Origin: Paenibacillaceae bacterium
GTDB lineage: Bacteria > Bacillota > Bacilli > Paenibacillales > NBRC-103111
DNA length: 64,000 nt
Direction: 5' to 3'
Assembly (NCBI GenBank): GCA_029256185.1
Contig: JAQSYI010000042.1
Span: 1 to 64,000, forward strand
Every line of letters begins with the position of its first letter. Positions within the stretch are counted from its first letter, which is position 1. The notes under the pieces are model-generated. The model saw only the letters and a list, made by a program, of their open reading frames with translations. It did not search any database and had not been told where the DNA came from. Shown here piece by piece: positions 16,242 through 25,790 of the stretch. The position numbers and the translations under genes were made by a program.

Positions 16242-17456
16242 TCACTCGTCAAACGAAGCCGCTCTTTTGCGGAGAGAAATGCGGGTGTAATACCAGATAT
16301 ACAGAAAACCGGCCGCACCCGCGATCAACCCGAGAATATGGTTCGAGTGGAACACGGCAAATGCCGCGGCCAAAATCACATTGACCGGTACGAGGGTCTG
16401 GAAGCAGGTCTGCACAATCGCCTTGACCCGCTGCTGCTTGGACACGGGGTACAGCTCCAGCCAGAAGCTGTAGCGGTGGCTTTGCTCCAGGGAGGAGAGG
16501 GTGGCTGAGATCATCACCACAGCGGCCGCATAAATCAACGTTTCTGCGACAGCATTCTCCACGGCCATGAATGCGACGACGGCAATGGCTGTGATTCGCA
16601 CCACAATGCCTACCCATTCCGACCGGATCAGCGTTTTGGCGTACAAATAACGATACGTTTCGCTCCTGTCAAAAGCCAGTCTGTCTACCTGCCGGGACAG
16701 GGCCATCCGCGCCTTGGGCTTCACCGGGAGCTTGGGCACATCGGCGAACCAGCTGAAGAAGGCGTAATGGTTCTTCAGGTGCCGGGACTCCTTGTGAATC
16801 CAGTATTCCCAAGGAATCCGGTGGGTGGGCAGCAGCCGGATGGAGACGGTCAGGATGACCGTACCAAGGGCAACCGCTCCCCATGCGGGTGCCGCTCCCT
16901 GGACCAACAGCGAGAAAGCGACGATTGCGCTTAGAAGCCAGCGGATTATACCGGTAAAAGCCCGGTGCACCGAGAAGAGCAACCTGCTTTCGTGAAAGCG
17001 GGAGAGCACGGCAAGCAGCTTGGCCGCGAGCAGGGTGAACACAACTCCCGGAGCACTTGCATCCGGCTCGCAGTGGACGTACAGGGGCCAGATGAGCAGA
17101 AGCACCGCCAGGATGGCTGCCGCCTGGAACAGAAAGCTGTACGAGATGCTGCGGAGCCAATATCCCCTAAGCTTGTGCTCTGCCGGTGCAAGGAATACCG
17201 TATCCGCCGGCTTCAGGAAGGTGCGGATAGGGCTTAGGGCCAGAACCGCCGCCATAAGCGGTGTAGTAATCCGCCAATAGGGATAATCAACGGGTGTAGC
17301 CTGCAAAATCTTGATGTAGGCGTAGCTGCCCACAATAATGAACAAGAGCATAAATGCCGAGAGGCCGCTGCGTGCGGCATAGCTCCAGTAAATGCCGGCC
17401 TCCTTCCAGAAGGCCCGGACCCGCTTGCCCCACAGCTTATTCAGGTCGGCTGCCAT
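16242..17456 (-). CDS. ecsB: ABC transporter permease EcsB
   Basis: A 404-residue polytopic membrane protein with about eight hydrophobic segments and the EcsB-type N-terminus (L-W-x-x-R-x-x-x-F-W-K-E). It forms the membrane part of the EcsAB exporter, which in B. subtilis affects secretion, competence and the site-2 protease RasP. The transported substrate is thought to be peptide. ATG 17456 overlaps the ecsA stop by one base (TGATG). A GTG one codon upstream (17459) with GGAGGA in front is an equal alternative. Confidence 0.88.
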   Translation of the reverse strand: MAADLNKLWGKRVRAFWKEAGIYWSYAARSGLSAFMLLFIIVGSYAYIKILQATPVDYPYWRITTPLMAAVLALSPIRTFLKPADTVFLAPAEHKLRGYWLRSISYSFLFQAAAILAVLLLIWPLYVHCEPDASAPGVVFTLLAAKLLAVLSRFHESRLLFSVHRAFTGIIRWLLSAIVAFSLLVQGAAPAWGAVALGTVILTVSIRLLPTHRIPWEYWIHKESRHLKNHYAFFSWFADVPKLPVKPKARMALSRQVDRLAFDRSETYRYLYAKTLIRSEWVGIVVRITAIAVVAFMAVENAVAETLIYAAAVVMISATLSSLEQSHRYSFWLELYPVSKQQRVKAIVQTCFQTLVPVNVILAAAFAVFHSNHILGLIAGAAGFLYIWYYTRISLRKRAASFDE

Positions 17457-18202
17457 CACGGGGTTCCTCCATGACTGACCAGGCGGCAGAAGGCATCCTC
17501 CAGGCTGCCTCCGGCCAGTCCGGCCGCTGAGATGATCTGTTGAAGCTCCCCGTGAGCAATAATCTGTCCCTGATGCAGCACAACGAAGCGGTCACAGTAG
17601 CGCTCGATGGTCGAGAGGATATGGGAGCTGATCAGGAAGCTTGCGCCCTGGCGCTTAAGCTCCACCATCAATTCAAGCAGCGACCGGATTCCCAGCGGGT
17701 CCAATCCCAGAAAGGGCTCGTCAATAATGTAAAGCGGCGGCTCCGTCAAAAAAGCGTTCATGATCATCACTTTCTGTTTCATGCCCTTGGACAGATGCCC
17801 GGAGAAGCTGTTTACCTTCTCCTTCATGTTGAAGGTGGACAGCAGCATCTCCGAGCGCTTGGACCAGCTGTCCCGGCTGAGGCCGTATGCCCGGGCGGTC
17901 AGCTCCAGATGCTCCCTGATGGTGAGCTCCTCATAAAGCTCCGGGGTCTCCGGCACATAGGCGAAGGAGGAACGGTACTGCTCCGGCTCCTCCATAAGCG
18001 ACTTGCCGCGGATGCGGATCTGCCCCTTTTGCGGCTGCAGGAGGCCCAGAATATGCTTGATGGTGGTACTTTTTCCAGCGCCGTTCAGCCCGATCATTCC
18101 GACCATTTCACCGGGGGCCACCGAGAAGCTCACATCTTTCAATACCGGCTTGTGGGGGAAGTATCCGCCGAACAAGCCATCCACTTTCAGAATCGGTTCC
18201 AA
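17456..18202 (-). CDS. ecsA: ABC transporter ATP-binding protein EcsA
   Basis: A 248-residue ATPase subunit of EcsAB. Walker A is G-L-N-G-A-G-K-S-T, the signature motif L-S-K-G-M-K-Q-K-V (variant of LSGGQ), and Walker B L-Y-I-I-D-E-P-F-L-G-L-D-P, followed by the switch histidine in S-S-H-I-L-S. TTG at 18202 is the start, with AGGTGA upstream on the minus strand. It is the first gene of the ecsAB operon and couples to ecsB by a one-base overlap. Confidence 0.92.
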   Translation of the reverse strand: MEPILKVDGLFGGYFPHKPVLKDVSFSVAPGEMVGMIGLNGAGKSTTIKHILGLLQPQKGQIRIRGKSLMEEPEQYRSSFAYVPETPELYEELTIREHLELTARAYGLSRDSWSKRSEMLLSTFNMKEKVNSFSGHLSKGMKQKVMIMNAFLTEPPLYIIDEPFLGLDPLGIRSLLELMVELKRQGASFLISSHILSTIERYCDRFVVLHQGQIIAHGELQQIISAAGLAGGSLEDAFCRLVSHGGTP

Positions 18203-18606
18203 TCGTTCACCTGCTTTTGTGTGGGATGTTCAATATTTGGGAAAATAGTACTCTGGCTTTATTATAAAAAAAGGTCTTACCCGAAGCAATCAGCTGGCAG
18301 AATCGTATGGAAAAGAGGTGATCTCAGCGGGGGGGAGAGGAGGAAAACATCAGCACCATTGTCAAAATATTATATAAAATCACTTCAAAAACCCATAAAA
18401 AGTTCACATATAGTTCTTAAAAAGATCTTGAAATAAAGAGAAAACGTGATAAATGGGCAAACGAGTGGGATAATGAGCTAAAAAACCGGGTTTTAATCGC
18501 ATACATGACGAATTTTCAACCTTTTATAGACATTCCGGTATTTACAACTGCGTCCTGAGGCTTTAATATACACACATAATAACTTAATATTGCTAGCCAA
18601 TTTTCC

Positions 18607-18795
18607 AACTCGCTGAGTTTCCTTAATGGGAAACGGGGGAACCGAATGTGAACAACTTGAAGCTGATGGGAGCATCAAGTGACGGCACGGTTTTGGGGTG
18701 AATCCTTCGGCCGCATCATGCGGCTGCAGGTAGGGCGACTCTTCTTGTCCGAATCCGTCAGCTAACCTCGTAAGCGTTGAAGGGAGGATACTTGT
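18607..18795 (+). ncRNA. ydaO/yuaA-type c-di-AMP riboswitch
   Basis: The conserved blocks of the ydaO class appear in order: CGGGGGAACCGAA near 18634-18646, TTGGGGTGAATCC near 18692-18704, GGTAGGGCGA near 18729-18738, and CCGTCAGCTAACCTCGTAAGC near 18755-18775 (block split for brevity), ending in AAGGGAGGA. This class binds c-di-AMP and usually switches genes off. It precedes yabE, a wall-remodelling protein, a known target type. 18203-18606 holds the ecsA upstream region and AT-rich sequence with no gene. Confidence 0.92.
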
Positions 18796-18818
18796 CGTGC
18801 ATAGATTTTGTTATGCGT

Positions 18819-18871
18819 CAGCCACGAGAAGAATACCTCTTCACGGGGCTGTTTATGTTTTTACCCCGTGA
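18819..18871 (+). terminator. riboswitch expression platform: terminator with overlapping hairpin
   Basis: CAGCC (18819-18823) pairs with GGCTG (18847-18851) around a GAAGA/TCTTC inner stem, and TTTATGTTTTT follows: an intrinsic terminator. TCACGGGG (18841-18848) can instead pair with CCCCGTGA (18864-18871), destroying the terminator, so it may be the antiterminator. The remaining leader to 19055 shows no gene. Confidence 0.6.
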
Positions 18872-19055
18872 GCAGTCACTCAACCACTCACAGCATCACA
18901 ACAAGGGTGCCTCAGAAGATCCGCTTATCTGCTGCGGGCGTCTTGTTGGCACAGGAGATTGGCTGTAGCCGTTAAGTTACAACCAACACACAATAGTCAC
19001 GTCATATCAACTATGCATCATACCAGACGGCGGACTATGAAGGAGGACCGAATAA

Positions 19056-20198
19056 GTGGGCGTTATCCCTGTTCAGGAAACCCATGAAAAACGATCATCC
19101 AGCATGGCCTTCGCATTGCGATGGGAGCATGAAAATAGGCGCAGGAATATCATCATTCTTTTTTTCTCCGTTGCCCTTGCTTTCATGTTTTTCATGTTGT
19201 TGTACGGTACGGCTACCAAGAGCGTATCCGTAGTGGTGGATGGACAAGAAACCGTTGTTGTCACCCAACAAGGAGTCCTTAAACACCTACTGGATGAAAA
19301 AGCAATTACCTTCGGCGAGTTTGACCGGATTTCGCTGCCGCTTGACACCAAGCTGAGAAACGGCGACGTCATTGTCATTAACCATACTGCGCCGGTGCAA
19401 TTGACTGCCGATGGAGAGACCTTAACGTTGTATACAACCGGAAAGACGGTTGCAGGAGCACTAGAGGATTTGAATATAACGGTAGGCGATCTCGACAAAG
19501 TAACACCTGCACCTGAGGTTGAACTTTCTTCAGGAGAGGCGATTAAGATTGTGCGGGTCACCAAAGAATTCGCGGAGGAAACAGTAGCCATCGCCTTCGA
19601 TACTGTGACCCAGAATGACGGCAACCTGTTAAAGGGCAAGCAGCAGACGGTTCAGGAAGGCAAGGAAGGCTCGAAGGTGATCAGAACCGAGCGTACCTAC
19701 GAGGATGGTGCTCTGGTAGCAGAGCAAACGGTGGAAGAAACCGTAGCCGCCGAAAGCGTCAGCAAGGTTGTGGCTGTAGGGACCAAGGTCCCGGTTCCGA
19801 CGGTGCTGTCCAGTTCTTCTCCCAACGTGGATGAAATCACCAAGGGCGGAGTGAACTTCGGTTATAAGAAAATATTGAATAATGTGACGCTGACGGCTTA
19901 TTCGGCTGACGCAGCCTCCACTGGCAAGGACAGCAGCCATCCGCAATACGGTGTGACTTCAACAGGCACTACTGTTACTGAGGGAAGGACCATTGCGGTG
20001 GATAAGAACGTCATTCCGTTGGGCTGGTGGGTATACATTGAGGGACTTGGGTTCCGCCGTGCCGAGGATACCGGCGGATCGGTCAAGGGCAACAAAGTCG
20101 ACGTTTATTTCGACAGCGGAAACTACGCAAGCAAATTTGGCACCAAACGCGGGTATACTGTATATGTAATCGGTCCGAAGAAACCGACGGCCGACTAA
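19056..20198 (+). CDS. yabE: YabE-like G5 and 3D domain cell-wall protein
   Basis: A 380-residue exported wall protein. It has a membrane segment/signal anchor at about 30-52, two DUF348 repeats (about 58-165), a G5 domain (about 170-245, with E-G-x-E-G-x-K), and a C-terminal 3D domain (about 275-375) with the catalytic aspartates in T-A-Y-S-A-D, the region I-A-V-D and the E-D-T-G...V-D-V-Y-F pattern. The 3D domain is related to lytic transglycosylases (MltA/resuscitation factor fold). GTG 19056 follows AGGAGG. Its long leader carries a c-di-AMP riboswitch. Terminator at 20216-20242. Confidence 0.9.
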   Translation: MGVIPVQETHEKRSSSMAFALRWEHENRRRNIIILFFSVALAFMFFMLLYGTATKSVSVVVDGQETVVVTQQGVLKHLLDEKAITFGEFDRISLPLDTKLRNGDVIVINHTAPVQLTADGETLTLYTTGKTVAGALEDLNITVGDLDKVTPAPEVELSSGEAIKIVRVTKEFAEETVAIAFDTVTQNDGNLLKGKQQTVQEGKEGSKVIRTERTYEDGALVAEQTVEETVAAESVSKVVAVGTKVPVPTVLSSSSPNVDEITKGGVNFGYKKILNNVTLTAYSADAASTGKDSSHPQYGVTSTGTTVTEGRTIAVDKNVIPLGWWVYIEGLGFRRAEDTGGSVKGNKVDVYFDSGNYASKFGTKRGYTVYVIGPKKPTAD

Positions 20199-20215
20199 TG
20201 GGGCTTACGCTCCGG

Positions 20216-20256
20216 GAGAAGAGGCATTATGGGCCTCTTCTCTTCCTGTTTTCTTA
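20216..20256 (+). terminator. terminator of yabE
   Basis: GAGAAGAGGC (20216-20225) and GCCTCTTCTC (20233-20242) form a perfect 10-pair stem, followed by a pyrimidine-rich TTCCTGTTTTCTT tail. Confidence 0.7.
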
Positions 20257-20278
20257 GACGTTACGGCGAGGGGAAAAG

Positions 20279-20836
20279 TTGCAGGTTATGATAAAGGAAA
20301 TTATTGTGGTAGAGGGCAAATCCGATACCGCTGCCATTAAGCGGGCGGTAGAGGCGGAGACCATCGAGACGGGGGGCTCTGCCATCAACAACGCCGTGTA
20401 CGAGAAGATCCGGCTGGCCCAGGAACGCCGCGGCGTCATCATCTTCACTGACCCGGACCATGCGGGCGAGCGTCTGCGCCGTCTGATTGCCGAGCGGGTT
20501 CCAGGCTGCAAGCAAGCCTTTCTAAGCCGTGAGGAAGCGACGCTGAAGGGAGATATCGGGATTGAGAATGCCACTCCGGAGATGATCCGCAAGGCGCTCT
20601 CCAACCTGAAGACCGATTATGAGCTAAGCGAGTCCCAGATTGCCTGGGAGGATTTGATGGAGGCGGGACTTATTGTCCATCCCCAGGCTGCCTTGCGGCG
20701 GGAAGTGATGGGCAAGCTTCTGGGAATCGGCTATGCCAACGGCAAGCAGTTTTTCAAGCGGTGCCGGATGTTCCAGATCAGCCGGGCTGAATTCGAAAAA
20801 GCGCTGGAGCTTTTTCATAAAGAGGGTTACGAATGA
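20279..20836 (+). CDS. rnmV: ribonuclease M5
   Basis: A 185-residue Toprim-domain nuclease that makes the final cuts of precursor 5S r[12 protein letters not shown] (Toprim glutamate) is near residues 7-15 and D-P-D-H-A-G near 58-63. The G-C-K-Q-A-F-L and G-I-E-N-A segments are typical. TTG 20279 has GAGGGGA 5 bases upstream; an ATG at 20288 is an alternative closer to the B. subtilis N-terminus but with a long spacing. It overlaps ksgA by four bases. Confidence 0.93.
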   Translation: MQVMIKEIIVVEGKSDTAAIKRAVEAETIETGGSAINNAVYEKIRLAQERRGVIIFTDPDHAGERLRRLIAERVPGCKQAFLSREEATLKGDIGIENATPEMIRKALSNLKTDYELSESQIAWEDLMEAGLIVHPQAALRREVMGKLLGIGYANGKQFFKRCRMFQISRAEFEKALELFHKEGYE

Positions 20837-21729
20837 ATAAATCAAACGGATGGCAGGATGTGGCCACGCCGGGCAGAACCAAAGAGGTATTGGCCCGGTT
20901 TGATTTAAAGGCCAAGAAGAGTTTGGGGCAGAATTTTCTGATTGATCTGAATGTGCTTGACAAGATTGTGGCTGCCGCCCAGTTGGACCGCACCAAGGGG
21001 GCGCTGGAGATTGGCCCCGGGATCGGGGCGCTTACCCAGCAGTTGGCCAAGCGGGCGGGCAAGGTAACCGCGGTGGAGATTGACCAACGGATGCTGCCGG
21101 TGCTGGCGGAGACGCTTCAAGGTTATGACAATGCGGCTGTTGTACATGCCGATGTGCTGAAGCTGGATCTGGCGGAGCTGTTCGGCCGGCACTTTCAAGG
21201 GTTGTCCGGAGTCAGCGTAGTGGCCAATCTTCCCTATTACGTAACCACTCCCATTGTGATGAAGCTGTTGGAGGAGCGCCTGCCTCTGGAGAACATTGTG
21301 GTGATGGTGCAAAAAGAGGTGGCGGACCGGATGGCGGCAAAGCCCGGCTCCAAGGATTACGGCAGCTTGAGCGTGGCGGTGCAGTATTATTGCGAGCCCA
21401 AGGTGGTTGCCGTTGTGCCGCATACGGTGTTTATCCCTAAGCCCAATGTGGATTCCGCCGTCATCTGCCTCAAAGTCCGCGGACAGTCTCCCGTTAAGGT
21501 GGATGATGAACAATTATACTTCGAAGTGGTGCGGGCTTCCTTCGCCCAGCGGCGCAAAACCATCTCGAACAATCTGCTCACCCGCTTCTTCAGCAAGGAA
21601 ACCAGACCTCTGCTGGATAAAGCGCTCCTGGAGGCCGGAATTGACCCTGTGAGGCGCGGGGAGACCTTAAACCTGGAAGAGTTCGCATCGCTTACGCAAT
21701 CGCTTATAAGGGCAGGTATAAGGTCCTAG
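20833..21729 (+). CDS. ksgA: 16S rRNA (A1518/A1519-N6,N6)-dimethyltransferase
   Basis: A 298-residue RsmA/KsgA enzyme that dimethylates two adjacent adenines in helix 45 of 16S rRNA. Motifs in order: L-G-Q-N-F-L-I-D (about 36-43), [10 protein letters not shown] (motif I), [11 protein letters not shown] (motif IV), F-x-P-x-P-x-V-D-S-A-V. ATG 20833 overlaps rnmV. A strong terminator follows. Confidence 0.96.
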   Translation: MNKSNGWQDVATPGRTKEVLARFDLKAKKSLGQNFLIDLNVLDKIVAAAQLDRTKGALEIGPGIGALTQQLAKRAGKVTAVEIDQRMLPVLAETLQGYDNAAVVHADVLKLDLAELFGRHFQGLSGVSVVANLPYYVTTPIVMKLLEERLPLENIVVMVQKEVADRMAAKPGSKDYGSLSVAVQYYCEPKVVAVVPHTVFIPKPNVDSAVICLKVRGQSPVKVDDEQLYFEVVRASFAQRRKTISNNLLTRFFSKETRPLLDKALLEAGIDPVRRGETLNLEEFASLTQSLIRAGIRS

Positions 21730-21743
21730 GACGAAGGTGCTTC

Positions 21744-21773
21744 GCTCCCCTCTTTTGGAGGGGAGCTTTTTTT
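21744..21773 (+). terminator. terminator of ksgA
   Basis: GCTCCCCTC and GAGGGGAGC around TTTTG, then seven T: a textbook rho-independent terminator. Confidence 0.9.
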
Positions 21774-21890
21774 CGCGTGGAACCGCTATAGACCAACCCA
21801 CTTCTTCGAAATGCTTCGGTAGAAGCATATTTTATTCCACCGCACCAAACGCCCATCTCCGCCATACGATACACGAGGAGGGATGCGGGA

Positions 21891-22751
21891 ATGAAGCAAG
21901 GCGATTTGGTTGTCCGAAAATCCTATGGCGGGGACGTCATATTCAAGATTCAAGAGTTTGCATACCAGACGGCCTTGCTGCGCGGGGTGGATTACCGGCT
22001 GCTGGCGGATGCTTCCATTGCCGATCTGAGTGCGGTGCCGCAGACCAGGATTGCGGAGCATGAGAAGCAGATGGAGCAGCGGTATACCGAGGTGCGCAGC
22101 GCCGTTGTCCGGGAGCAGACGCCCCAGGCTAATGACCGGCAAAGCCGCAGCAGCAAGCAGATCCGCAATGGGCAAGCGTATTTTGAGATGCCGGGCAAGG
22201 TGCTTCATCTGGATGGCGATCCCAGTTACTTGCGCAAGAGCATGGGGCTCTATGGCGAACTGCGGGTGCCGGCAGAGGGCATCTATATCCCGGAGGCCAA
22301 TATGGCCAATGCCTTGGTCAGGCTGCTGCCCCAGGTCAGGCCGGACGTTCTGGTGATAACCGGACATGACGGGATACTGAAAGAGCATAAGGATGGGGAT
22401 ATGCAGAATCTGATCAGCTACAAGAATTCCCAGAATTTCGTCAACGCGGTCCGGACCGCCCGCCAGTATGAGCGCAACAAGGATACGCTGGTGATTATAG
22501 CGGGGGCGTGCCAGTCCCACTTCGAGGCTCTGCTGCAGGCGGGAGCCAATTATGCCAGCTCGCCGGGGAGAGTCCTGATCCATGCGCTTGATCCTCTCTA
22601 TATCGCTGCAAAAGTTTCGTTTACCTCCATCAGAGAAACGGTTCAGATGATGGACATTGTAGAGCATACCATGAGCGGGCTGGAAGGGCTGGGCGGGATC
22701 GAAACCCGGGGGAGCTACCGGCTGGGAGTTCCGAAGCTTAAGCATCTGTAG
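21891..22751 (+). CDS. yabG: sporulation-specific protease YabG
   Basis: A 286-residue cysteine-type protease that trims spore coat proteins (for example SpoIVA, SafA) in the mother cell. The sequence matches YabG throughout: M-K-x-G-D-x-V-x-R-K-S-Y at the start, V-L-H-L-D-G-D-x-x-Y in the middle, the T-G-H-D region, A-C-Q-S-H-F-E-A-L and A-S-S-P-x-R-V-x-I-H. GAGGAGG precedes ATG 21891. A GCATA-N3-TA sigma-K-like -10 lies at 21825-21834, but no clear -35 is seen. A CCAG/CTGG stem with a T run follows at about 22766-22806. Confidence 0.93.
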   Translation: MKQGDLVVRKSYGGDVIFKIQEFAYQTALLRGVDYRLLADASIADLSAVPQTRIAEHEKQMEQRYTEVRSAVVREQTPQANDRQSRSSKQIRNGQAYFEMPGKVLHLDGDPSYLRKSMGLYGELRVPAEGIYIPEANMANALVRLLPQVRPDVLVITGHDGILKEHKDGDMQNLISYKNSQNFVNAVRTARQYERNKDTLVIIAGACQSHFEALLQAGANYASSPGRVLIHALDPLYIAAKVSFTSIRETVQMMDIVEHTMSGLEGLGGIETRGSYRLGVPKLKHL

Positions 22752-22922
22752 TATAAATATCTGAAAGCCAGTCTGAGGGCGACGTCCCACGGCTGGTTTT
22801 TTTGTTCTAAAAAGGTTTCCCAAGGACGGTTCCGGAGAGGCGGATTTCCCTGTGCATAATTGGGGGAAAATCAGGTTATAATATGAGGCGGATAAAAAAA
22901 CAGTCAGATTAGAAATATTCCA

Positions 22923-22993
22923 TTGACAACTGCTTTTATACACTGATATAATATTTGGCCGCATTTGACATATGATCCTAAATGCAGTATAAT
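22923..22993 (+). promoter_or_regulatory. two tandem sigma-A promoters of veg
   Basis: P1: TTGACA (22923-22928), 18 bases, TATAAT (22947-22952). P2: TTGACA (22965-22970), 17 bases, TATAAT (22988-22993), a full consensus match. Both are upstream of veg, whose B. subtilis promoter is among the strongest known. Confidence 0.9.
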
Positions 22994-23021
22994 TTTATGG
23001 AGAAAGAGGGTGTAGTAGCCA

Positions 23022-23297
23022 ATGGCTAGGAACGCGCTTTTGGAAATTAAAAGGACAATGGAAACTCACGTGGGCCAAAAGATTATGCTTCGGGCAAATG
23101 GAGGACGGAGAAAAACCATTGAACGCTCCGGGGTGCTTGAAGAGACCTACCCTTCTGTTTTTATAGTCAAGCTTGATCAGGAACAGCAAAGTTTCAAACG
23201 GGTTTCCTACAGCTACGCAGATATCCTTACCGAGTCCGTTGAAGTAACGGTCTGCAGCGAGGATGGACAGGTACGCATCACATATATACAGTCTTAA
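23022..23297 (+). CDS. veg: Veg family protein
   Basis: A 91-residue protein matching Veg along its length (L-x-x-I-K-x-x-x-E-x-H-V-G-Q-K-I, G-R-R-K, Y-P-S-V-F, V-S-Y-S-Y-x-D-x-L-T). In B. subtilis Veg promotes biofilm matrix expression, apparently by opposing SinR. It has an SH3-like beta fold. Two strong tandem promoters precede it and a terminator follows, so it is monocistronic. ATG 23022 after GAAAGAGGG. Confidence 0.93.
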   Translation: MARNALLEIKRTMETHVGQKIMLRANGGRRKTIERSGVLEETYPSVFIVKLDQEQQSFKRVSYSYADILTESVEVTVCSEDGQVRITYIQS

Positions 23298-23316
23298 ACA
23301 AAATACGGACAAGCCG

Positions 23317-23354
23317 CAGCGGAATCCTTCAGGGTTTTGCTGTTTTATTTTTTT
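23317..23354 (+). terminator. terminator of veg
   Basis: CAGCGGAATCC (23317-23327) pairs with GGGTTTTGCTG (23332-23342) with two G-T pairs, followed by TTTATTTTTTT. Confidence 0.75.
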
Positions 23355-23431
23355 AGGCTAAAACCGGCTTCGGCTGCACATCCTAACAAACGGGAACAGC
23401 CAGATTTTTTGAAGCCGGGAGGTGGGCAAAA

Positions 23432-23617
23432 ATGGGCAGAAGACGCCGTGGTGTTATGTCGGAAACATTGAAATATGAACTGGCCAAAGATCTGGGATTT
23501 TATAACAAGGTGCAGCAGGAAGGCTGGGGAGGCATTACGACCAAGGACGCTGGCAATATGGTTAAGCGGGCGATCCAGATTGCGGAGCAGGCTTCCCGGG
23601 GTCAAGGCAGATCTTAG
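23432..23617 (+). CDS. sspF: SspF-type alpha/beta small acid-soluble spore protein
   Basis: A 61-residue DNA-binding spore protein with the SASP signatures (V-M-S-E-x-L-K-Y-E-L-A-K-x-L-G-F-Y and the second helix [14 protein letters not shown]). These coat spore DNA and protect it from damage. A GGGAGGTGGG site lies before ATG 23432. The location veg-sspF-ispE is conserved. CATCCTA at about 23378-23384 resembles a sigma-G -10 but lacks a convincing -35. Confidence 0.93.
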   Translation: MGRRRRGVMSETLKYELAKDLGFYNKVQQEGWGGITTKDAGNMVKRAIQIAEQASRGQGRS

Positions 23618-23817
23618 AGACTGCGACGAAATAAGTACCGCTAATTTGCCGCCAAAACTCCCAAGAACGTGGAGATTTTGTCAACAAAAGCGGGTGCTGA
23701 TTTCCTCGCAGATCCTTGATGGCGAAGAATAAGGCAGCCGAGGCATTTTTGCTTCGGTTTTGCCGTGTTTGGGCCGGTTTGTTGGCGAACGCCAAGATGC
23801 TTTTCTGCCTGTGGTTT

Positions 23818-23825
23818 GCTATAAT
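23818..23825 (+). promoter_or_regulatory. extended -10 promoter of ispE
   Basis: TGCTATAAT, an extended -10 element (TGnTATAAT), about 42 bases before the ispE start. The -35 region is weak. 23618-23817 otherwise holds no gene. Confidence 0.5.
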
Positions 23826-23866
23826 ATGTAAAGCTGGTGAGGCTGAAGCCGAAAGTAGGTGTAGCA

Positions 23867-24733
23867 ATGAGGATTATGGAGAAAGCGGCAGCCAAGATCA
23901 ATTTAACATTGGATGTGCTCTATAAACGTCCGGACGGCTATCACGAGGTGGAGATGGTGATGGCGATGGTGGACCTGGCGGACCGGATCGAGATGAAGGA
24001 GCTTCCCAGAGACACCATCATCATTTCCAGCCAGGCGGGATACATTCCGTTGGATGAGAAGAATCTGGCTTTCCAGGCTGCGCGGCTGATCAAGGACCGT
24101 TATGATGTAAAGCAAGGGGTATACATACATTTGGATAAAAAAATTCCGGTAGCCGCCGGGCTGGCTGGAGGAAGCAGCGATGCCGCCGCAACCTTGCGGG
24201 GATTAAACCGGTTGTGGAAGCTGGGAATCGGGGACGGGGAACTGAGGGAGCTGGGCTCGGAACTGGGCTCAGACGTTCCTTTTTGCGTCTCGGGCGGTAC
24301 GGCTGTGGCCCGGGGACGGGGGGAGCGGCTGGAGTTTATCGATTCTGTGCCCCAATGCTGGGTGGTGCTGGCCAAGCCTCCGATCAACGTGTCCACCGCG
24401 GATGTGTACGGCAGGCTTCAGGCCAACAGGATTGCCCGCCATCCCGATACGGCCGGCGTTGTGGAGGCGATCCGCAGCAAGGACTTCTTCGCCATGTGCA
24501 ATGGACTGGGCAATGTGCTGGAGGAGGTCACCCTCTCTGTTTACCCGGAGGTGCGGCAGCTGAAAAACTGCATGGAGCGGCTGGGCGCTGACGGTGTGCT
24601 GATGTCCGGCAGCGGCCCTACTGTATTCGCTCTCTGCTCCAAGGAGAAGAAGGCGGCCCGCATCTATAACGGTCTTAGGGGGTTCTGCAAGGAGGTTTAT
24701 GCCGTCCGAATGTTGACGCATGAACCGGTATAA
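23867..24733 (+). CDS. ispE: 4-diphosphocytidyl-2-C-methyl-D-erythritol kinase
   Basis: A GHMP kinase of the MEP isoprenoid pathway that phosphorylates CDP-ME to CDP-ME-2-phosphate. The 288-residue sequence shows A-K-I-N-L-T-L-D near the start, the glycine-rich ATP loop [15 protein letters not shown] (about 95-109), and the C-terminal [12 protein letters not shown] 23867 gives the conserved M-R-I-M-E-K-A N-terminus; a start at 23837 would lack a site. purR follows. Confidence 0.95.
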   Translation: MRIMEKAAAKINLTLDVLYKRPDGYHEVEMVMAMVDLADRIEMKELPRDTIIISSQAGYIPLDEKNLAFQAARLIKDRYDVKQGVYIHLDKKIPVAAGLAGGSSDAAATLRGLNRLWKLGIGDGELRELGSELGSDVPFCVSGGTAVARGRGERLEFIDSVPQCWVVLAKPPINVSTADVYGRLQANRIARHPDTAGVVEAIRSKDFFAMCNGLGNVLEEVTLSVYPEVRQLKNCMERLGADGVLMSGSGPTVFALCSKEKKAARIYNGLRGFCKEVYAVRMLTHEPV

Positions 24734-24859
24734 AGGAATGTGAGCTTAATGTTAGAAACATTTTCATGAGAAACTTGATCAATTACGGACAAAAATGGTA
24801 TATTTTCTTTATAATATTCGGATTTTGGACTTGCATGATCCGCAATCGGGGGTGCGTCA

Positions 24860-25687
24860 ATGAAAAAATTAAAGCGAAGCGCAAGATTGGTGGAAATGAC
24901 GCAATATTTGCTGTTTCGCCCCCATACCCTTATTCCTTTGACTACGTTTGCCGAACGCTATAATTCGGCCAAATCGTCTATCAGTGAGGATCTGGCCATT
25001 ATCAAAGAAGTGTGTGAGTCCGAGGGGCTCGGGGATCTGCAGACGCTGGCCGGAGCGGCGGGAGGAGTCAAGTTCATCCCCCGGCTGCCCAAGGAGCAGT
25101 CCGCCGCATTCATAGCAGACATCTGCCGGCAGCTGGAGCAGCCGGAGCGGGTGCTGCCCGGAGGCTATATGTATATGTCCGATTTGCTGGGACGGCCTAT
25201 GGTGCTCAATGAAATCGGCAAGATGTTTGCAACCGCCTTCGCAGGCCGGGATATCGACGTGGTGATGACGGTGGAGACCAAGGGCATCCCCCTGGCTTAC
25301 GCCACGGCTACCTTCCTGAATCTGCCCGTGGTCATTGTCCGCAGGGACAACCGGGTTACGGAAGGGTCGGCGGTTAGCATTAACTATGTGTCGGGCTCCA
25401 ATAAGCGGATTCAAACCATGTCCCTGTCGAGGAGAGCGCTTAAGGAAGAATCAAGGGTGCTGATCATTGATGATTTCATGCGGGCGGGCGGCACGGTGCA
25501 CGGTATGATGGATCTTCTTTCGGAGTTCCGGGCCACAGTCAAGGGTGTAGGAGTGTTCGTGGAATCCGATGAAGTGGAGGAGCACCTGGTGGAGGAGTAT
25601 ATCTCATTGGCCAAGCTGTCCAATGTGGACTCCAAGAACAAGCAGGTGCGCGTGGTGCCGGGCAATTATTTTGAGGGCGAGGACTGA
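24860..25687 (+). CDS. purR: purine operon repressor
   Basis: A 275-residue repressor with an N-terminal winged helix (about 1-75) and a C-terminal phosphoribosyltransferase-like domain that senses PRPP. The PRPP loop [13 protein letters not shown] is near residues 195-207. PRPP binding releases it from PurBox DNA. A possible promoter TTGATC-N18-TATATT lies at about 24777-24806. A GCCGGTAC/GTGCCGGC hairpin (about 25708-25729) follows, before ridA. Confidence 0.94.
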   Translation: MKKLKRSARLVEMTQYLLFRPHTLIPLTTFAERYNSAKSSISEDLAIIKEVCESEGLGDLQTLAGAAGGVKFIPRLPKEQSAAFIADICRQLEQPERVLPGGYMYMSDLLGRPMVLNEIGKMFATAFAGRDIDVVMTVETKGIPLAYATATFLNLPVVIVRRDNRVTEGSAVSINYVSGSNKRIQTMSLSRRALKEESRVLIIDDFMRAGGTVHGMMDLLSEFRATVKGVGVFVESDEVEEHLVEEYISLAKLSNVDSKNKQVRVVPGNYFEGED

Positions 25688-25753
25688 TTGGCAGATGCAA
25701 CAAGCCGGTACTTATGGTGCCGGCATTTTCACATACTATATGCTTACGATGCA

Positions 25754-25772
25754 AGCTTTGCTCCGCAAAGCT
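25754..25772 (+). promoter_or_regulatory. hairpin just before the ridA ribosome binding site
   Basis: AGCTTTGC-TCC-GCAAAGCT, a perfect 8-pair stem ending four bases before the AGGAGG at 25776-25781. It may set translation or 5' stability of the ridA message. Confidence 0.5.
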
Positions 25773-25790
25773 CTTAGGAGGTATACAAGC

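Noticed and set aside
21845-21871. CATACGATA considered as a sigma-K promoter of yabG
   Set aside because: Transcription would start inside the ribosome binding site at 21875-21882, so the message could not be translated normally.
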